A stretch of 64,000 bases of DNA from Sclerotiophoma versabilis (lineage: Eukaryota; Ascomycota; Dothideomycetes; Pleosporales; Didymellaceae): contig JAAROD010000095.1 of NCBI GenBank assembly GCA_012274445.1, positions 620,001 through 684,000 on the forward strand, in the 5' to 3' direction. Below, piece by piece: positions 31,947-42,702 of this stretch. The position numbers were made by a program, and so were the translations under genes. Under the pieces are notes generated by a model. The model was not told the DNA's origin, searched no databases, and saw nothing but the letters and a program-made list of their open reading frames with translations. Numbering within the stretch: position 1 is the first letter of the stretch; each line of letters opens with the position of its first letter.

Positions 31947-32941
31947 TTACGATCCCGCACTCGCACTGTGTGCATTGTCACTGAAGCTCTCTGCCCTCTC
32001 CATGGCTTCAAGTGCATCTCTCGAAATGTTCTTCGTCTTATCTGACACCTCGGCTAGCTTACTGATGACTGCCAGCCTCTCCTTCCACAGTGCCCACCGT
32101 TCCTTGCTGAACTCTGCTTTCCCTTTCCACAACTTGCCGCCACCGGCTGGGTTCCCGTATTTGGGGTCTGTGGGAGTGAGGTCCTCTGCTTTTGTGTACA
32201 AGGCGCGGCCCATGCCAAAGATCCAGGATGTGGCTGCAGGGACGTAAACGTTGTACTTCTGGGCTGCCGTGCTTTCGGAATCATCTTGCGCCTCGTCCTC
32301 TAGTGCAGTACGCATGGTCCATATTGCGTAGATGCTCAGGTCTTGGAGGCCCTTCTCATTGATGCGTGCATAGAAGAAATTGACATTAGCCCAAGCGTCG
32401 ATCTCAATGTCTGATGCGTACGGCTTTGGCGCATCATTGTAAGCCTCACGACAGGCCAAGGAGAAATCGGTCAGGGAGCTGTAAAGATAGTTGTATTCTT
32501 CGTGGTCCTTGATCTTGTGGTCGCGGAAAGCGGCAATCAGGTCGGCAACTTTGGCGTGGAAATGTGCGTTACGTTTGCCATCGTCTTCGGCTTCGTGGAA
32601 GGACTTTCGTTTGGCAGCATGAATGATCGAGTACCAGAGGTCCATGAAGTTAACATCATCCAACTTTCGAGCGATGATCTTCTGGTCTATTGGTTCGAAG
32701 AGCTGGGACGCTGCTGTGTCGATGTCGATGTCGCCTTCAAGGTACCTTTGCACAGTAGGATAGTATGCGCTATCTTCTTCAGGGCGGAACCAGCCCTGGA
32801 CTTTGGCAATTTGGTCAATCTTCACGGCTTCATCATCGTTGCTTGAGATGATGTCGGCGATTTCCTTCTTTTGATCCTGAAACTGACGTTAGTTACGGGC
32901 CACATTGTTGCACAGGATTAATTTACTTCTGATTGCATCAT
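31947..32941 (-). CDS. DUF3632-like fungal protein
   Basis: Exons 32941-32927 (15 nt, MMQSE) and 32876-31947, separated by a 50-bp intron (GTAAAT...TTTCAG), give 314 residues. The protein is acidic and all-helical. A segment of the form VQRYLEGDIDIDTAASQLFEPID is followed by NFMDLWYSIIHAAKRKSF and a long region up to a C-terminal coiled-coil-like stretch (WALWKERLAVISKLAEVSD). This matches my memory of the fungal DUF3632 family, which has no assigned role. No signal peptide or transmembrane helix is seen. The family name is by recall, so moderately sure. Confidence 0.75.
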
Positions 32942-33417
32942 ATTGAAGTTCGGTTTTTGGGTGCGTGAAGATCTCGATGGATTCAATTGTTGTAGAAAGA
33001 CACGGTAACGTTGTTGCATCTTGCAAGTGATGTCATAGCGTCTCTCCACGTGCATCTGATACCTGCCTAATTAGAAGCTCAACGCCGAAGTTGGGTACTG
33101 TAGCGACATGTGTCTAAGCAAGCGCGTGCATCACGTTGTTATTGTTGATTGGACGAAAAGGACCGATGCAGTTTGTGCGTTTCATTTTAAACGCTGAAAA
33201 GATAAGGATTGCTGCAGATCATCAACAAATTAGCGGGAGGTCTGGACGTACACGTTGCGTCTACTTAGCTCACAAATTCTGGGTTTCACGCTTACTTTGA
33301 GGTCAAGGGTCTCTAAATACGTTAACCACAGTATAAGAGACAGAGTTCGACTTTCGGTGCTGAGCGTCTACATGCAGAGCATGATAGCCTTAAGTTAAAT
33401 GCGCACAATAGGTTGCA
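32942..33417. other. Intergenic, nothing recognised
   Basis: Promoter side of the DUF3632-like gene and 3' flank of the five-exon gene. No further signal. Confidence 0.35.
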
Positions 33418-34693
33418 TCAAGCGCTCACCACGAAAACAATCAAAGCTAACGAAGTGCTGTCAGAGATGATCCACTGGGTACCCCCAGTAGGCATGTTCT
33501 GGACGCCGACATTGCACAGGCGACAAGCCGGGCTCTTCTTGTGCACCTCTTCTGAAAACTTGAGCGACACTGCTCTGTACTTGCTCTCGAGACCTCGCAC
33601 AATTGCCTATCCTCAATTGCATCGAGGACGTGGCAAAGGCCGGTTCGAAGCGTCTCGTGCGTCCGACAGACCTCGGCAATAACCGTGACAGCGTTGTATT
33701 GCGGGAAGCTGTTCGCAAGCACTTCTTAGAGATGTTGACCACAGGCGTTTCCTCATGGCCAAAGTTTAGTACTTTCGACGGAATCTTTGAGATTCCTAAT
33801 GCGCTCTGGGAAGACCATTGCGGTCGCAACATGGTATGCGCATGAGACATATGTTTGAGCGGTGAGTGATGTAGCTATTCAGAACAGATGCAACGCTGAG
33901 TCCGGCGAGCTTGCTGAACGATAGCAATACCATGTCGGAACTTACTCATGTTGTCGAAGGCAAAGTGATTGTTGTCCTTGACAATGACTTTATGATCTGT
34001 TTGCAATGACACAAGACTGTCTAGAATGGGAGGATATGTGAGCCAGACTTTACTCCTGATGAGCAGAGTGGAGAAGGTATAATCATCATAGTACTCCATA
34101 GCAACATCCGAAACATTGAGAATGCCGTCGGACGACCAATCTATCTTGTACTTGGAGAGGCGCTCGAGTGTTGGTGATTACATACGGAGGATAGACCCCG
34201 GCTGGCTATATTGCAGATTGCAGATGTTTTTCAGCAGCTCCACAGTAGCCCGACCATCCTCCACCAGCGAGCCACATGAAGGGAAGAAGCGGTACGAATT
34301 CTCGCCTCCGATATCGCTAGATAAGATGCTCTCGATCTGGTTTGTATTCAGTACGGTTGGGAATGGAATCTGGTCAGTGAGAACAGGTGAAGCCCATTTA
34401 TCGCGGGAGAAAACTGTGCTTTTCCGGCAGAGTTGGCTCAATTTCTTCTCATCCAGCGTGTACATATTCCTGCTTGCTGTTAAACTGCAAAGAGCTCGAA
34501 AGCGGGGTCTGTCGCTGCGCTCTAGCTCGGCCATGACATCTGCCAGGCTTTGATTGTGAAGCTGGAAGATATCGGTCATTATGGGGGCTGAACGTAATGT
34601 TGAAAATGTTACTGCTGTGGAGATTTGGGTTTCAGTCGACGGGCTTGTAGATTCTGGAGCTGTATTCAGATTCTGGTGGGTTGATAAGGGCAT
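33418..34693 (-). CDS. Hypothetical five-exon protein with a C-terminal CxxC
   Basis: The model is exons 34693-34186, 34140-33946, 33874-33773, 33724-33672 and 33606-33418, 348 residues. All introns keep phase (45, 71, 48 and 65 bp; donors GTATGT, GTAAGT, GTACTA and GTCTGT). The N-terminus is Ser/Thr-rich, then LADVMAELERSDRPRF and SILSSDIGGENSYRFFPSCG. The middle has WLTYPPILDSLVSLQ. The last exon carries FSEEVHKKSPACRLCNVGVQ, with a CxxC. If the last 65-bp intron is not spliced, a different frame gives 360 residues with a less protein-like tail ending at 33447. The ATG at 34576 (MTDIFQLHN) could also be the start. The family is not recognised. Confidence 0.5.
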
Positions 34694-35425
34694 GAGTACA
34701 CATCCACGGTGAACTGTGACGGAAAGGTCTTTTCTCGAATTGATCGCACATGGTATCGTGCCGAATGAGCCTTCACTGGTTTCCTACCCAGCTTGCTGTA
34801 ATGGCATCTACACTGCTGTTATATATTAAAGGACTTGTCATCGCTGCTTACTAGTGGCTATGGAATGCCATCAGTCCGCTCCGTACTCAAATCCAAGTGC
34901 TGAGTTTATTTTTTGAGGCGGAATCGTGTCAAAGTCGCTGTAATAGTTGAGCAAATGTGAGGATAGTTCTGGGATGCATTCTGTCTCTTCGGTATCAGTA
35001 GTTTGCTGATAAAGACTTCAGGCGGTCTTAACGTTTAGGTGTTGGCGTGCGTGTTGTGTGAGATGCTGGTGTTCGTAAGCCCGTAATACTGATTCTCTCA
35101 GGACAACCAGACATCACTAAGGTTGGGACACGACGTAACACTACGGGGCCTTATTCAGTCCCATGAGCAAGAAGCTCATTCGCTCAGCAACAAACACGCC
35201 TGCATAGGTCCGAATTTTGACGATATTATCCAGAAAGTAGCCCTCTAGCGATGTTTGGTGTATCTGCAACACCTACAGGTTGATCGTAGAGCATTTGCAG
35301 ACTCCCCTGCAGAGGATCGTTCCACAGTGCACGGACCAGGGCAGTCAGATGATCTCCAGCTCTCTTGCACCGACTCTCGATACTCGGAAAATCTCATATT
35401 ACCAAACTCTAGGAACGAACCCAAG
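34694..35425. promoter_or_regulatory. Divergent intergenic region
   Basis: 732 bp between the starts of the five-exon hypothetical gene and the NmrA-like gene. No specific sites were identified. Confidence 0.35.
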
Positions 35426-36564
35426 ATGGTTAAGCTGATAGTCATTATCGGTATCACTGGCAATCAAGGCGGTTCAGTGGCGCGTACCTTCCTCCAGGAC
35501 CTGAATTGGCGCATTCGTGGCCTTACTCGAGACGCAACATCACCAGCATCACAAGCACTTTTAGCGCAGGGTGTTGAGATGGTCCAAATCAACCTTCACG
35601 ATCCAGATTCACTCAAGGACGTGTTTAAAGGCGCAAATCTAGTCTTTAGTGTGACCGATTTCTGGAAACCCTTCTTCGATCCCAGCAACAACGCTCGAGC
35701 AGTGGCGCAGGGAAAATCCATCGGCCAGTACGCGTTTGAACTCGAAGTCGAGCAAGGGAAAAATATTGTCGATGCTGTTGCGCGTGAAGTAGATGGCTTG
35801 GACGACGTGGGTCTCATAGCGAGCACGCTATGTAGCGCGAGGGAGAGCAGCAACGGCAAATTCAAAGAGCTATGGCATTTCGACAGCAAGGCGGACGTTT
35901 TCCCAAGATATTTGCAAGAAAATTATCCGCAGTTAGCCATCAAGACGAGCTACCTGCACACAGGATACTTCTTCACAAGCTGGCAGTTCCTGCCAGGACG
36001 ATGGTTTGCAAAGGTAAGATGACCTGTACATGGGAGCAGGTCCAGGTTCCAGAGGACCAGTCTACTGACAACACAAGCTTCCTGATGGCTCAGTTCAAAT
36101 GCAATTCCCCACGTCTCCCGACATGCTAGTCCCACATCTCGATCCGCGAAATGACACAGGCCCATGGACCCGTGCACTGACCCAGCTACCACCCAACTCA
36201 ACCCTCATGGCTGCCAGCGAATGGCTGACCTGGCCTGACTGGATCAACACATGGGGCAGAGTGACTGGCGTGAAGACAAGCTACAAACAGACGACAGTCG
36301 AGGATCTGGACGAGCATATACCAGGCGGAGCGGGTAAAGAGATTGGCGAAATGTACCAGTTTAGCTCAGACTTTGCGTATAATGTGTCTCAGGCAGGGAC
36401 GCTGAAGACGTGGGATTTGGAAAAAGTAGGTGATGGCTTCTTGAGTGGGTGCGTTGGAAGTGGCTGACGAGATCACGTAGATGGGAGTACATGTGCCGAC
36501 TACATCTCTGCGAGAGTACATTGAGTCTGAGAATTGGGTAGCTGCTGGTATCGTGGCAGGCTGA
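35426..36564 (+). CDS. NmrA-like NAD(P)-binding protein
   Basis: Exons 35426-36013, 36078-36425 and 36481-36564 give 339 residues (introns GTAAGA, 64 bp; GTAGGT, 55 bp). The third exon is required: it supplies the ending VPTTSLREYIESENW, typical of the family, whereas reading through intron 2 gives a short unrelated tail. The N-terminal Rossmann motif IVIIGITGNQGGSVA (GxxGxxG) is followed by IRGLTRD, and VFSVTDFWKPFF and LIASTLCSARE follow. NmrA-like proteins sense NADP+/NADPH or act as atypical SDR reductases; in Aspergillus NmrA represses AreA. Here neither partner is known. A DUF-type fungal paralogue without catalysis is equally possible. Confidence 0.88.
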
Positions 36565-36854
36565 TAAGCTCTTAAGAATTTCGCACAAGCAGTGGTTATG
36601 ATGCACCCAAGCGATACATCCATTAAGTCGCAAGCGCCGTTGAGTCAACGGGAGACGAAAATAATCACGTCAAGTGCAGATGGTGTTCTTGTAGCCTGTT
36701 TTGTCTGCAGTGCGCAAGGCCGGCGTTGAATGCCAAGCTCGGCTAATAGTGCGCCCGAGCAACGCCCACACGGGCTGCTGGGACGCGACGCAAATTACTG
36801 CCCATCGAGACGTCTTGAACAACTAATCCACAGGTCACCGCCAACACCGCCAAC

Positions 36855-37633
36855 ATGCGTACCTACGACGACTCCTTCTCCGGCCAGAAGATCTACCCTG
36901 GCAAGGTGCGTTCCGCCGCCCGCCCCCGCTGCGTCGTCTGCCCATGTCGAAATTCCGCAGCGCGCACGCCAGCACCGCACGAAGATACAGGACATGGGCG
37001 CGCAGGGCGCAGTCGGGCAATACACAGTGCCTACGGGCATGCACTGGAAGCGCAGCGCTGACGTTATACACAGGGCAAGCTCTACATCCGTGGTGACAGC
37101 AAGATCTTCCGCTTCCAGAACGGCAAGACCGAGTCTCTGTTCCTCCAGCGCAAGAACCCTCGCAAGATCTCATGGACCACCCTCTACAGGAGGCAGCACA
37201 AGAAGGGTATCTCTGAGGTACGCTATCTGTCAGGGAGGACTGCTCTTGCGCTCGCAGCGATGACGTGAAAACGCCCGCTCCGTCGCAAGAGAACCTCCCG
37301 CGACGTGCTTTTCGACATGATGTCAGGTCACTGACCCCCCTCCAGGAGGTTGCCAAGAAGCGCACCCGCCGCACCGTCAAGCACCAGCGTGCCATCGTCG
37401 GTGCCTCCCTCGACGTCATCAAGGAGCGCCGTGCCCAGCGCCCCGAGGCCCGCTCCGCTGCCCGCGCTGCCGCCATCAAGGAGGGCAAGGAGAAGAAGGC
37501 TGCCTCCGAGTCGGCGAAGAAGGCTGAGAAGGCCAAGAGCGCCGCCGCCGGTGCCCGTGGCCAGGTCAACAAGATCCAGTCGAAGCAGGGCTCCAAGGGC
37601 GCCGCCCCTAAGGTCCAGGCCAGGACCCGCTAA
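36855..37633 (+). CDS. RPL24: 60S ribosomal protein L24
   Basis: Exons 36855-36905, 37074-37217 and 37346-37633 encode 160 residues (introns 168 and 128 bp, donors GTGCGT and GTACGC). The N-terminal zinc-ribbon-like fold reads MRTYDDSFSGQKIYPGKGKLYIRGDSKIF in two parts and ends NPRKISWTTLYRR. The basic C-terminal tail is Lys/Ala/Arg-rich (AARAAAIKEGKEKKAA). Length and exon positions near the 5' end fit fungal RPL24. Exon 3 has strong C-ending codon bias, as expected for a highly expressed gene. Confidence 0.95.
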
Positions 37634-38633
37634 GCAGCTCATCGATCTTGCTTGGTTGAAGATGGAAAACATGTATGCATGACTGGGGTTCAGCGCATTT
37701 TTCGGGGTGACTCGGTGTTCCTTTACTCTCTTCCGTCAAACACGGAATCAATGAATGGGATGGGATGATTTACACTCTTCGTGCCGGATACAAATTCCGG
37801 CCTCGCCATAGGGCAAATGCAATACCATGTCCTCACGAACACGTTTGCACCAGACACCGTCACAGCAGTGACTGAGAAGAGAATGGAAGATGATAGCACA
37901 AGCCAATGCGCGTGCAACCTTGCATTCTTGCAGCTGCCACATGTTCCTCTACCACCGCAGCTTCCTTGCTAATAACCACGCACCTGGCACTGACGACTGC
38001 CAGCCAATAGGTGGAACCCACTGACCCCTGCATCTTAGTTTGACCATAACGACTCACACACTAATGTCCGGCCACGCAAAGATAGTCCCCATCATATCCA
38101 AGACGGACTTGCAACCACAACGAACGTACGACAAGATCACCGCTGAAATTGCGCCGATGCAAATGGCCACCGCGTTGCCTAAGGTTCACATGTGGACCCA
38201 AGGCTGCTAGGTTCCTGAAGACCTGCGCCGTTAAGTAGCTTTTCTTCTCCAAAGCTTCAACGCCTTGACGTTCCCATCTAACAGTCACTTTTGCAAATGT
38301 TGCTGGTTCTTCGTACACATAGGTCGCAGGTAGAGGAGACCCGCAAAAGGGACGACCCGCACCAGCCGTGTCTATCCGACACATCAACTTGCTGGGTCTG
38401 CTTTGCGCTTCGCGTCTTCTTATTAAAGCTGGCCTTGACGCCATTGAAGCAGATAAGAGTCATGCAGTGCCAGCCAATATCTTCGGTCCTGAAGCTAATA
38501 TTCCCCAGGTAGAGCTCGCAGCATTCTTGACCTACATTCACTGTCTAAATCTCAGTCTGACACTCTTCATCTGATCACTTGTATACATCCTTACAACCCA
38601 CCTCCGTGGCGTCGATAATCAATCAAATACATC
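37634..38633. other. Intergenic of 1 kb
   Basis: L24 3' flank and acetyltransferase promoter. Short frames on both strands lack protein-like composition. Confidence 0.4.
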
Positions 38634-39200
38634 ATGCAAACCACAAAGCAATCTCTTCTCCATCGAACATGGACCCGCGACTCATACCTCATTTCTACAG
38701 ACCCATCTATGATACCCATCTCCGACCTGAACGCGGTCTTCGCGACCGATCTCATATACTGGGCGACCCCTCTTCCCGAGAACATGATGCGCGAAACTCT
38801 TGACAAATCCTTGTGCTTCGGCCTCTACGACACCAAGACGGAGACAAATACCTGCAAAGACGCTGAAGACTCTCCTCCAACAAGAGCAATCAAGTTGATA
38901 GGCTTTGCTCGCTGTGTTACCGACTTTGCTACCTTCAGCTATCTGACAGACGTGTACGTTCTCCCTGCACACCAGGCCGAGGGGCTGGGGAAGTGGATTG
39001 TGAGGTGTGTGGGCGAAGTGCATGATTCTATGCCGCATCTGAGGAGGATTATGCTGTTTACTAGTGATTGGGACAGGAGTGTGCCGTTCTATGAGAGAGA
39101 GCTGGGTATGGAGCTTGTTAAGGGGAGTGTCGGGGGAGAAGGGAGTGGACCGGCGATCATGCAGAAGCTGGGTCCTGGGTTTCCTGCGTCGCTGACTTGA
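38634..39200 (+). CDS. GNAT-family N-acetyltransferase
   Basis: A single exon of 188 residues. The core fold is clear: AIKLIGFARCVTDFATFSYLTDVYVLPAHQAEGLGKWIV holds strands 2-4 and the acetyl-CoA loop (here HQAEGLGKW, a variant of Q/RxxGxG/A), then RRIMLFTSDWDRSVPFYERELGM. The C-terminus is Gly-rich. GNAT enzymes pass acetyl from acetyl-CoA to an amine; the acceptor is unknown. The N-terminal RTWTRDSYLISTDPSMIP segment matches many single-exon fungal GNATs. Confidence 0.88.
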   Translation: MQTTKQSLLHRTWTRDSYLISTDPSMIPISDLNAVFATDLIYWATPLPENMMRETLDKSLCFGLYDTKTETNTCKDAEDSPPTRAIKLIGFARCVTDFATFSYLTDVYVLPAHQAEGLGKWIVRCVGEVHDSMPHLRRIMLFTSDWDRSVPFYERELGMELVKGSVGGEGSGPAIMQKLGPGFPASLT

Positions 39201-39498
39201 TGTTAGAACATGTGCTACCGAGCATGCTTCTTCTTTATGCTATGCATATCATAGATAGTAGCGGGCTTGTGATTGGAAACCACGTTGTTCTTTGATTGAG
39301 AAATGACGGGGACTGACGAGGTTCTGAAATCAGTAAAGTCTCCTTCTTGTGTCGCCTAGGGACAGTGGTGTCATCTCTAGCGCGTATACGTCCTCTTTGG
39401 TCTCCGCTCTGTTCAACATTGATCGTTGTCGTTCTTGCTGTCAGTCTTGTATCGCCGCCACTGTTTGCGTTCCCCTCATCATCTTCCCCTGGGTAGGA

Positions 39499-40140
39499 CT
39501 AGCCTGGATGACCTAGGTATTGGTACTGCTCAAATCCTGCAAGAACCTTTTGTACAACAGGCTCCTCAGCGCTCAGCTCAAGAGAAAATGACAGACCTGC
39601 TACACCTATCCGTACTGATTGCCGGACATGCGGATCCCGAGTCTTGTTTTCGACTATCAGGAGCTCGACAACATCCAAAGACTGCCCCCAAGGCTGATTT
39701 GTGATGGTCAGATTGATTGGAGTTCGTGGGTTCGTTGACCAATCCGCCAAGGTTGTACCGTTGCCCACCATGCAGTCGATTGTAACGTTCAGTGAGCATA
39801 CGCGCTGCCGATGTGTTCTCGATCTTACTTGTCAGTCCGCGGTATGCTCCCGCAGTAACCATTGCCTCTATCCAATTGTCACCATGGTACTGATGCCCAT
39901 TGAGGACCAATTGATGGAACTCTTCCAAGAAAGAATGGAAGCCCAGCGACACCTTCCCGTCCAATTGTCCATACCCACAGCGAATGTCCACTGGGTTTGC
40001 TAGTAGAAACTCTGGTACGTTTTATAGACAAGGCGTGCTACAATCCAGCTAATACTTCCACCAAACCCATTCAGGTATTGTGGTCGATACCGTCAAGCTG
40101 GATCAGGTACCAGACCGGTGAAGCAGGGGAAAAGAGTATT
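39499..40140 (-). pseudogene. Decayed or frame-disrupted gene, family unknown
   Basis: The minus strand holds protein-like stretches in different frames. One (about 40010-39800) contains CGYGQLDGKVSLGFHSF and NGHQYHGDNWIEAM. A second (about 39860-39499) contains MVGNGTTLADWSTNP, INLTITNQPWGQSLDVVELL and LSFSLELSAEEPVVQKVL, and ends at a stop at 39499. No intron that I can see joins the two in frame, and the amino half is missing upstream, where the lyase gene begins to end (stop at 40173). It is therefore likely a remnant of a longer, possibly carbohydrate-active, gene. It could be a live gene if the assembly has a frameshift error. Confidence 0.5.
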
Positions 40141-40172
40141 AATTGCCGTCATGTTATAGATTTACATCTGAG

Positions 40173-42210
40173 CTACTTTAATTCCAGCCTCAGCGCATCA
40201 TACTGCACATACAATGCTTCCGGAAGCAATGCGCTTTCATAGTTCTTTCCACCGTATGGCAGGCTGAGGACAAACTCGTTCTCCCCTTCCTTCAGCAATT
40301 TTGCATCAAAGACAAACTTATGCGCAACGTTGTAACAGATGACTGCCGACCTGACAGCGCAGGAGCTCGATTGGTGGTACGGAATGACCCACGGCTGCAA
40401 ATCTTTCCCATTGACGTTGACAGTGTAAGGAAGGTTAGAGTACGGCTCACTAGCGTTGTAAACGTCTGTGTTGCCTGCTGCTGACTTGGCACCTGCAAGC
40501 TGGACGGTGAAGGTTGCAGTCTTCTTGTTCTTGAGCTGTTGAGTCTTGGCATCGAATAGAATAGTCCAGTTATTGACGTTTTCGTAGACAGGCTCAGGGC
40601 GCTCGTAGTTTGCTTTGCCACCGAAGATACTCCAGTGCACGTAGTTGAGGGCCTTGGAGGGATCGTCACGACCGACCTTGTAGGTGACACCGTCCGGGAA
40701 CTCAGTCACAAAGTCATAATCAGCCCAGTACAGCCTGTACTCACTGGTGAGCAGAGGGTGTGTTGGTGACTGAGCATATCCGTGGCGGTACTCGCCAGAA
40801 GACTTGTCAGGTGTGCCGATGCGCCAGAGTTCAGTGCCAGCACTTTCAGGACTCCACTTAGCTTTGGTGTTGGTGTTCTTTCCTGCAGAGATCTTTACGT
40901 TGTCTTGTATGTAATCACCGAAGATGCCGTCAGCGTAGACTGTGAGGCGGTAGTTGCCGGCTTTTACTCGATCAATGCTCACTTTGCCATTGGAAGGAAC
41001 TTCGGCCCAATATTGATAGGCCTTTGTGTCGAAAACATTGTCCTGGAAGTCGACACCGCTCTGCGCAAGTACGGCGATCGCGTTCTTTGCCCCCTTAGGG
41101 AGGTCAATATCAGCCTTGAACGTGCCACGACCAGCAGCAGTGACCAAGTTGGGAACGTGCTTAGCAATGGAGTCGTAGAACTTTGCATTCCAATTCGGAT
41201 TGAGACCGTACTGGTCGGCATCGGCACGCAGCTCGTCGAGCGAGCCACCTTTGTTGAAATGGAAGTATTGCGGTCCGAAAGTCCTGTCGAAGCCATGGGT
41301 AATATTGGGGGTCTGATCGCCATGATGGTTGCTGCTGATGTAGTTGTAGACGATTCCGTCGACTACGAGGTCCGAGTGCAACGGTCCACCGAAGTATGTC
41401 TCAACCGTATTGTGCACCAGCCACGCTCCATATGTTGTTCCATTGGCACTGCCAGATCCATCCGCCCACATGCCGTGCGATTTGTGTTTCCTCCAGGTGT
41501 CCTGGAATCTAGTCCGAGTCAGTACAGATGTTGCAATCACATGCTGCGTTAACAACTCACGTGTACTTGGTGAAGTAGTCACCAACGCCCTGAACGTAGG
41601 GATCGTCTTTGTTTGGAAGGTACCAAGTAGCATCCTGCACGGTCACTTGGCCCTCAGTGCTTGGCCGAGGAGCATCGAACTCCTCATTGGTCACAAAGTG
41701 AGTGAATAAAGGAGGATTGTGGTTGGGTCTGAACATAGTCCTGAGCTCCTGCAAATTGCGCAAGAACGGTGCAGTCTCGTTGTAGTATGCAACGCGACTG
41801 AAGGTGTGCAGACCTGTTTCACCCTCCCTCAGGAACCAGTACTGCTCCAGACGCTGGCCAGTAGGTGCATATGTCTCCCCCATACTGATGCCTCCATACC
41901 TTACGCCTGTTGTGTCCGTGCCGTTGAACAGCTGGTAGTCAACCTTGCTACCCCGACCAGGTGTCCAAAAACCAGACGGAGTGCAGTAGCAGTCAAGGTA
42001 TGGCCCCACTCCGGTGTTGCCATCCTCCTTGCCCAACAGGTTCTGGCCATCAAGCGTAAGCAAGTTGATGTAGCCACGAGTCTTGCTGACACCTGCAACG
42101 AGACGTTCGTTGGAAATGGTCAGACTGCTGTTGCTCTCCGAAACCTTGAGCAGAGCCCAGGTTGAAGATGTCAACGACAGCAGGGCTGTTGTCGCAAGAG
42201 TGGGACGCAT
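40173..42210 (-). CDS. Rhamnogalacturonan lyase (polysaccharide lyase family 4)
   Basis: Exons 42210-41561 and 41508-40173 (52-bp intron, GTGAGT) give 661 residues. The signal peptide is MRPTLATTALLSLTSSTWA; an upstream ATG at 42249 would add 13 residues before it and seems less likely. The N-terminal catalytic domain has YLDCYCTPSGFWTPG and EQYWFLREGETGLHTFSR. The middle has HSDLVVDGIVYNYISSNHHGD and a FnIII-like part (GNYRLTVYADGIFGDY). The C-terminal carbohydrate-binding-like domain includes NYVHWSIFGGKANYERPEPV and ENEFVLSLPYGG. The enzyme cleaves the rhamnose-galacturonate backbone of pectin by beta-elimination outside the cell. It is divergent from an MFS transporter. Confidence 0.92.
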
Positions 42211-42702
42211 AGTCGAAACAAGGTGCCAATGATGAACACTGGATCCCATTCATTACACATGTCCCCCATGTTTATAGTTCCAACCCCAGAACTTTACCCG
42301 GTAGACGGGAAAACTACATGGGGATTCAGGGGCAAATGCTCGCTGAGACCCCTGATAAATCCGGGGTAAATGAGGGGATGGTAATTCCATGTCGGTCTTT
42401 CGGTGTGAAAGCAACCGAGCCAAGGAGTGCATAAGTCGCACAGCCTCATTCATTAATCAAAGGTGCCTCCAAGCGACTTACGGTAGCTGCATGAAGAAGT
42501 TACTTACTGCTGAATGCCTTTGGTCAGATGGTTGTGGAAATGGTCAGTTGGAAAGATAAGAGGTCCCACAAAACACTACGCACGCGAGCGCGTGACAGGG
42601 TTACGTCATCGAAAGTCGACTCGCTATCGATGCACAGCAACACCTCATACGCAGCACCTCAGACTGAGGCCGCACGAAAGGTGAGAGCCTTTGGTTGCAA
42701 AG
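42211..42702. promoter_or_regulatory. Shared promoter of lyase and MFS transporter with CreA-like sites
   Basis: Hexamers fitting the carbon-catabolite repressor site SYGGRG occur on either strand, for example CCCCAG at 42284-42289 and CCGGGG at 42361-42366, within a GGGG-rich stretch (42261-42380). CreA/Mig1 control of a pectinase gene would be usual. The sites are short, so this is only a suggestion. Confidence 0.35.

Noticed and set aside
40782..41552. 256-codon plus-strand frame in the lyase gene
   Set aside because: Antisense shadow of the rhamnogalacturonan lyase coding exon.
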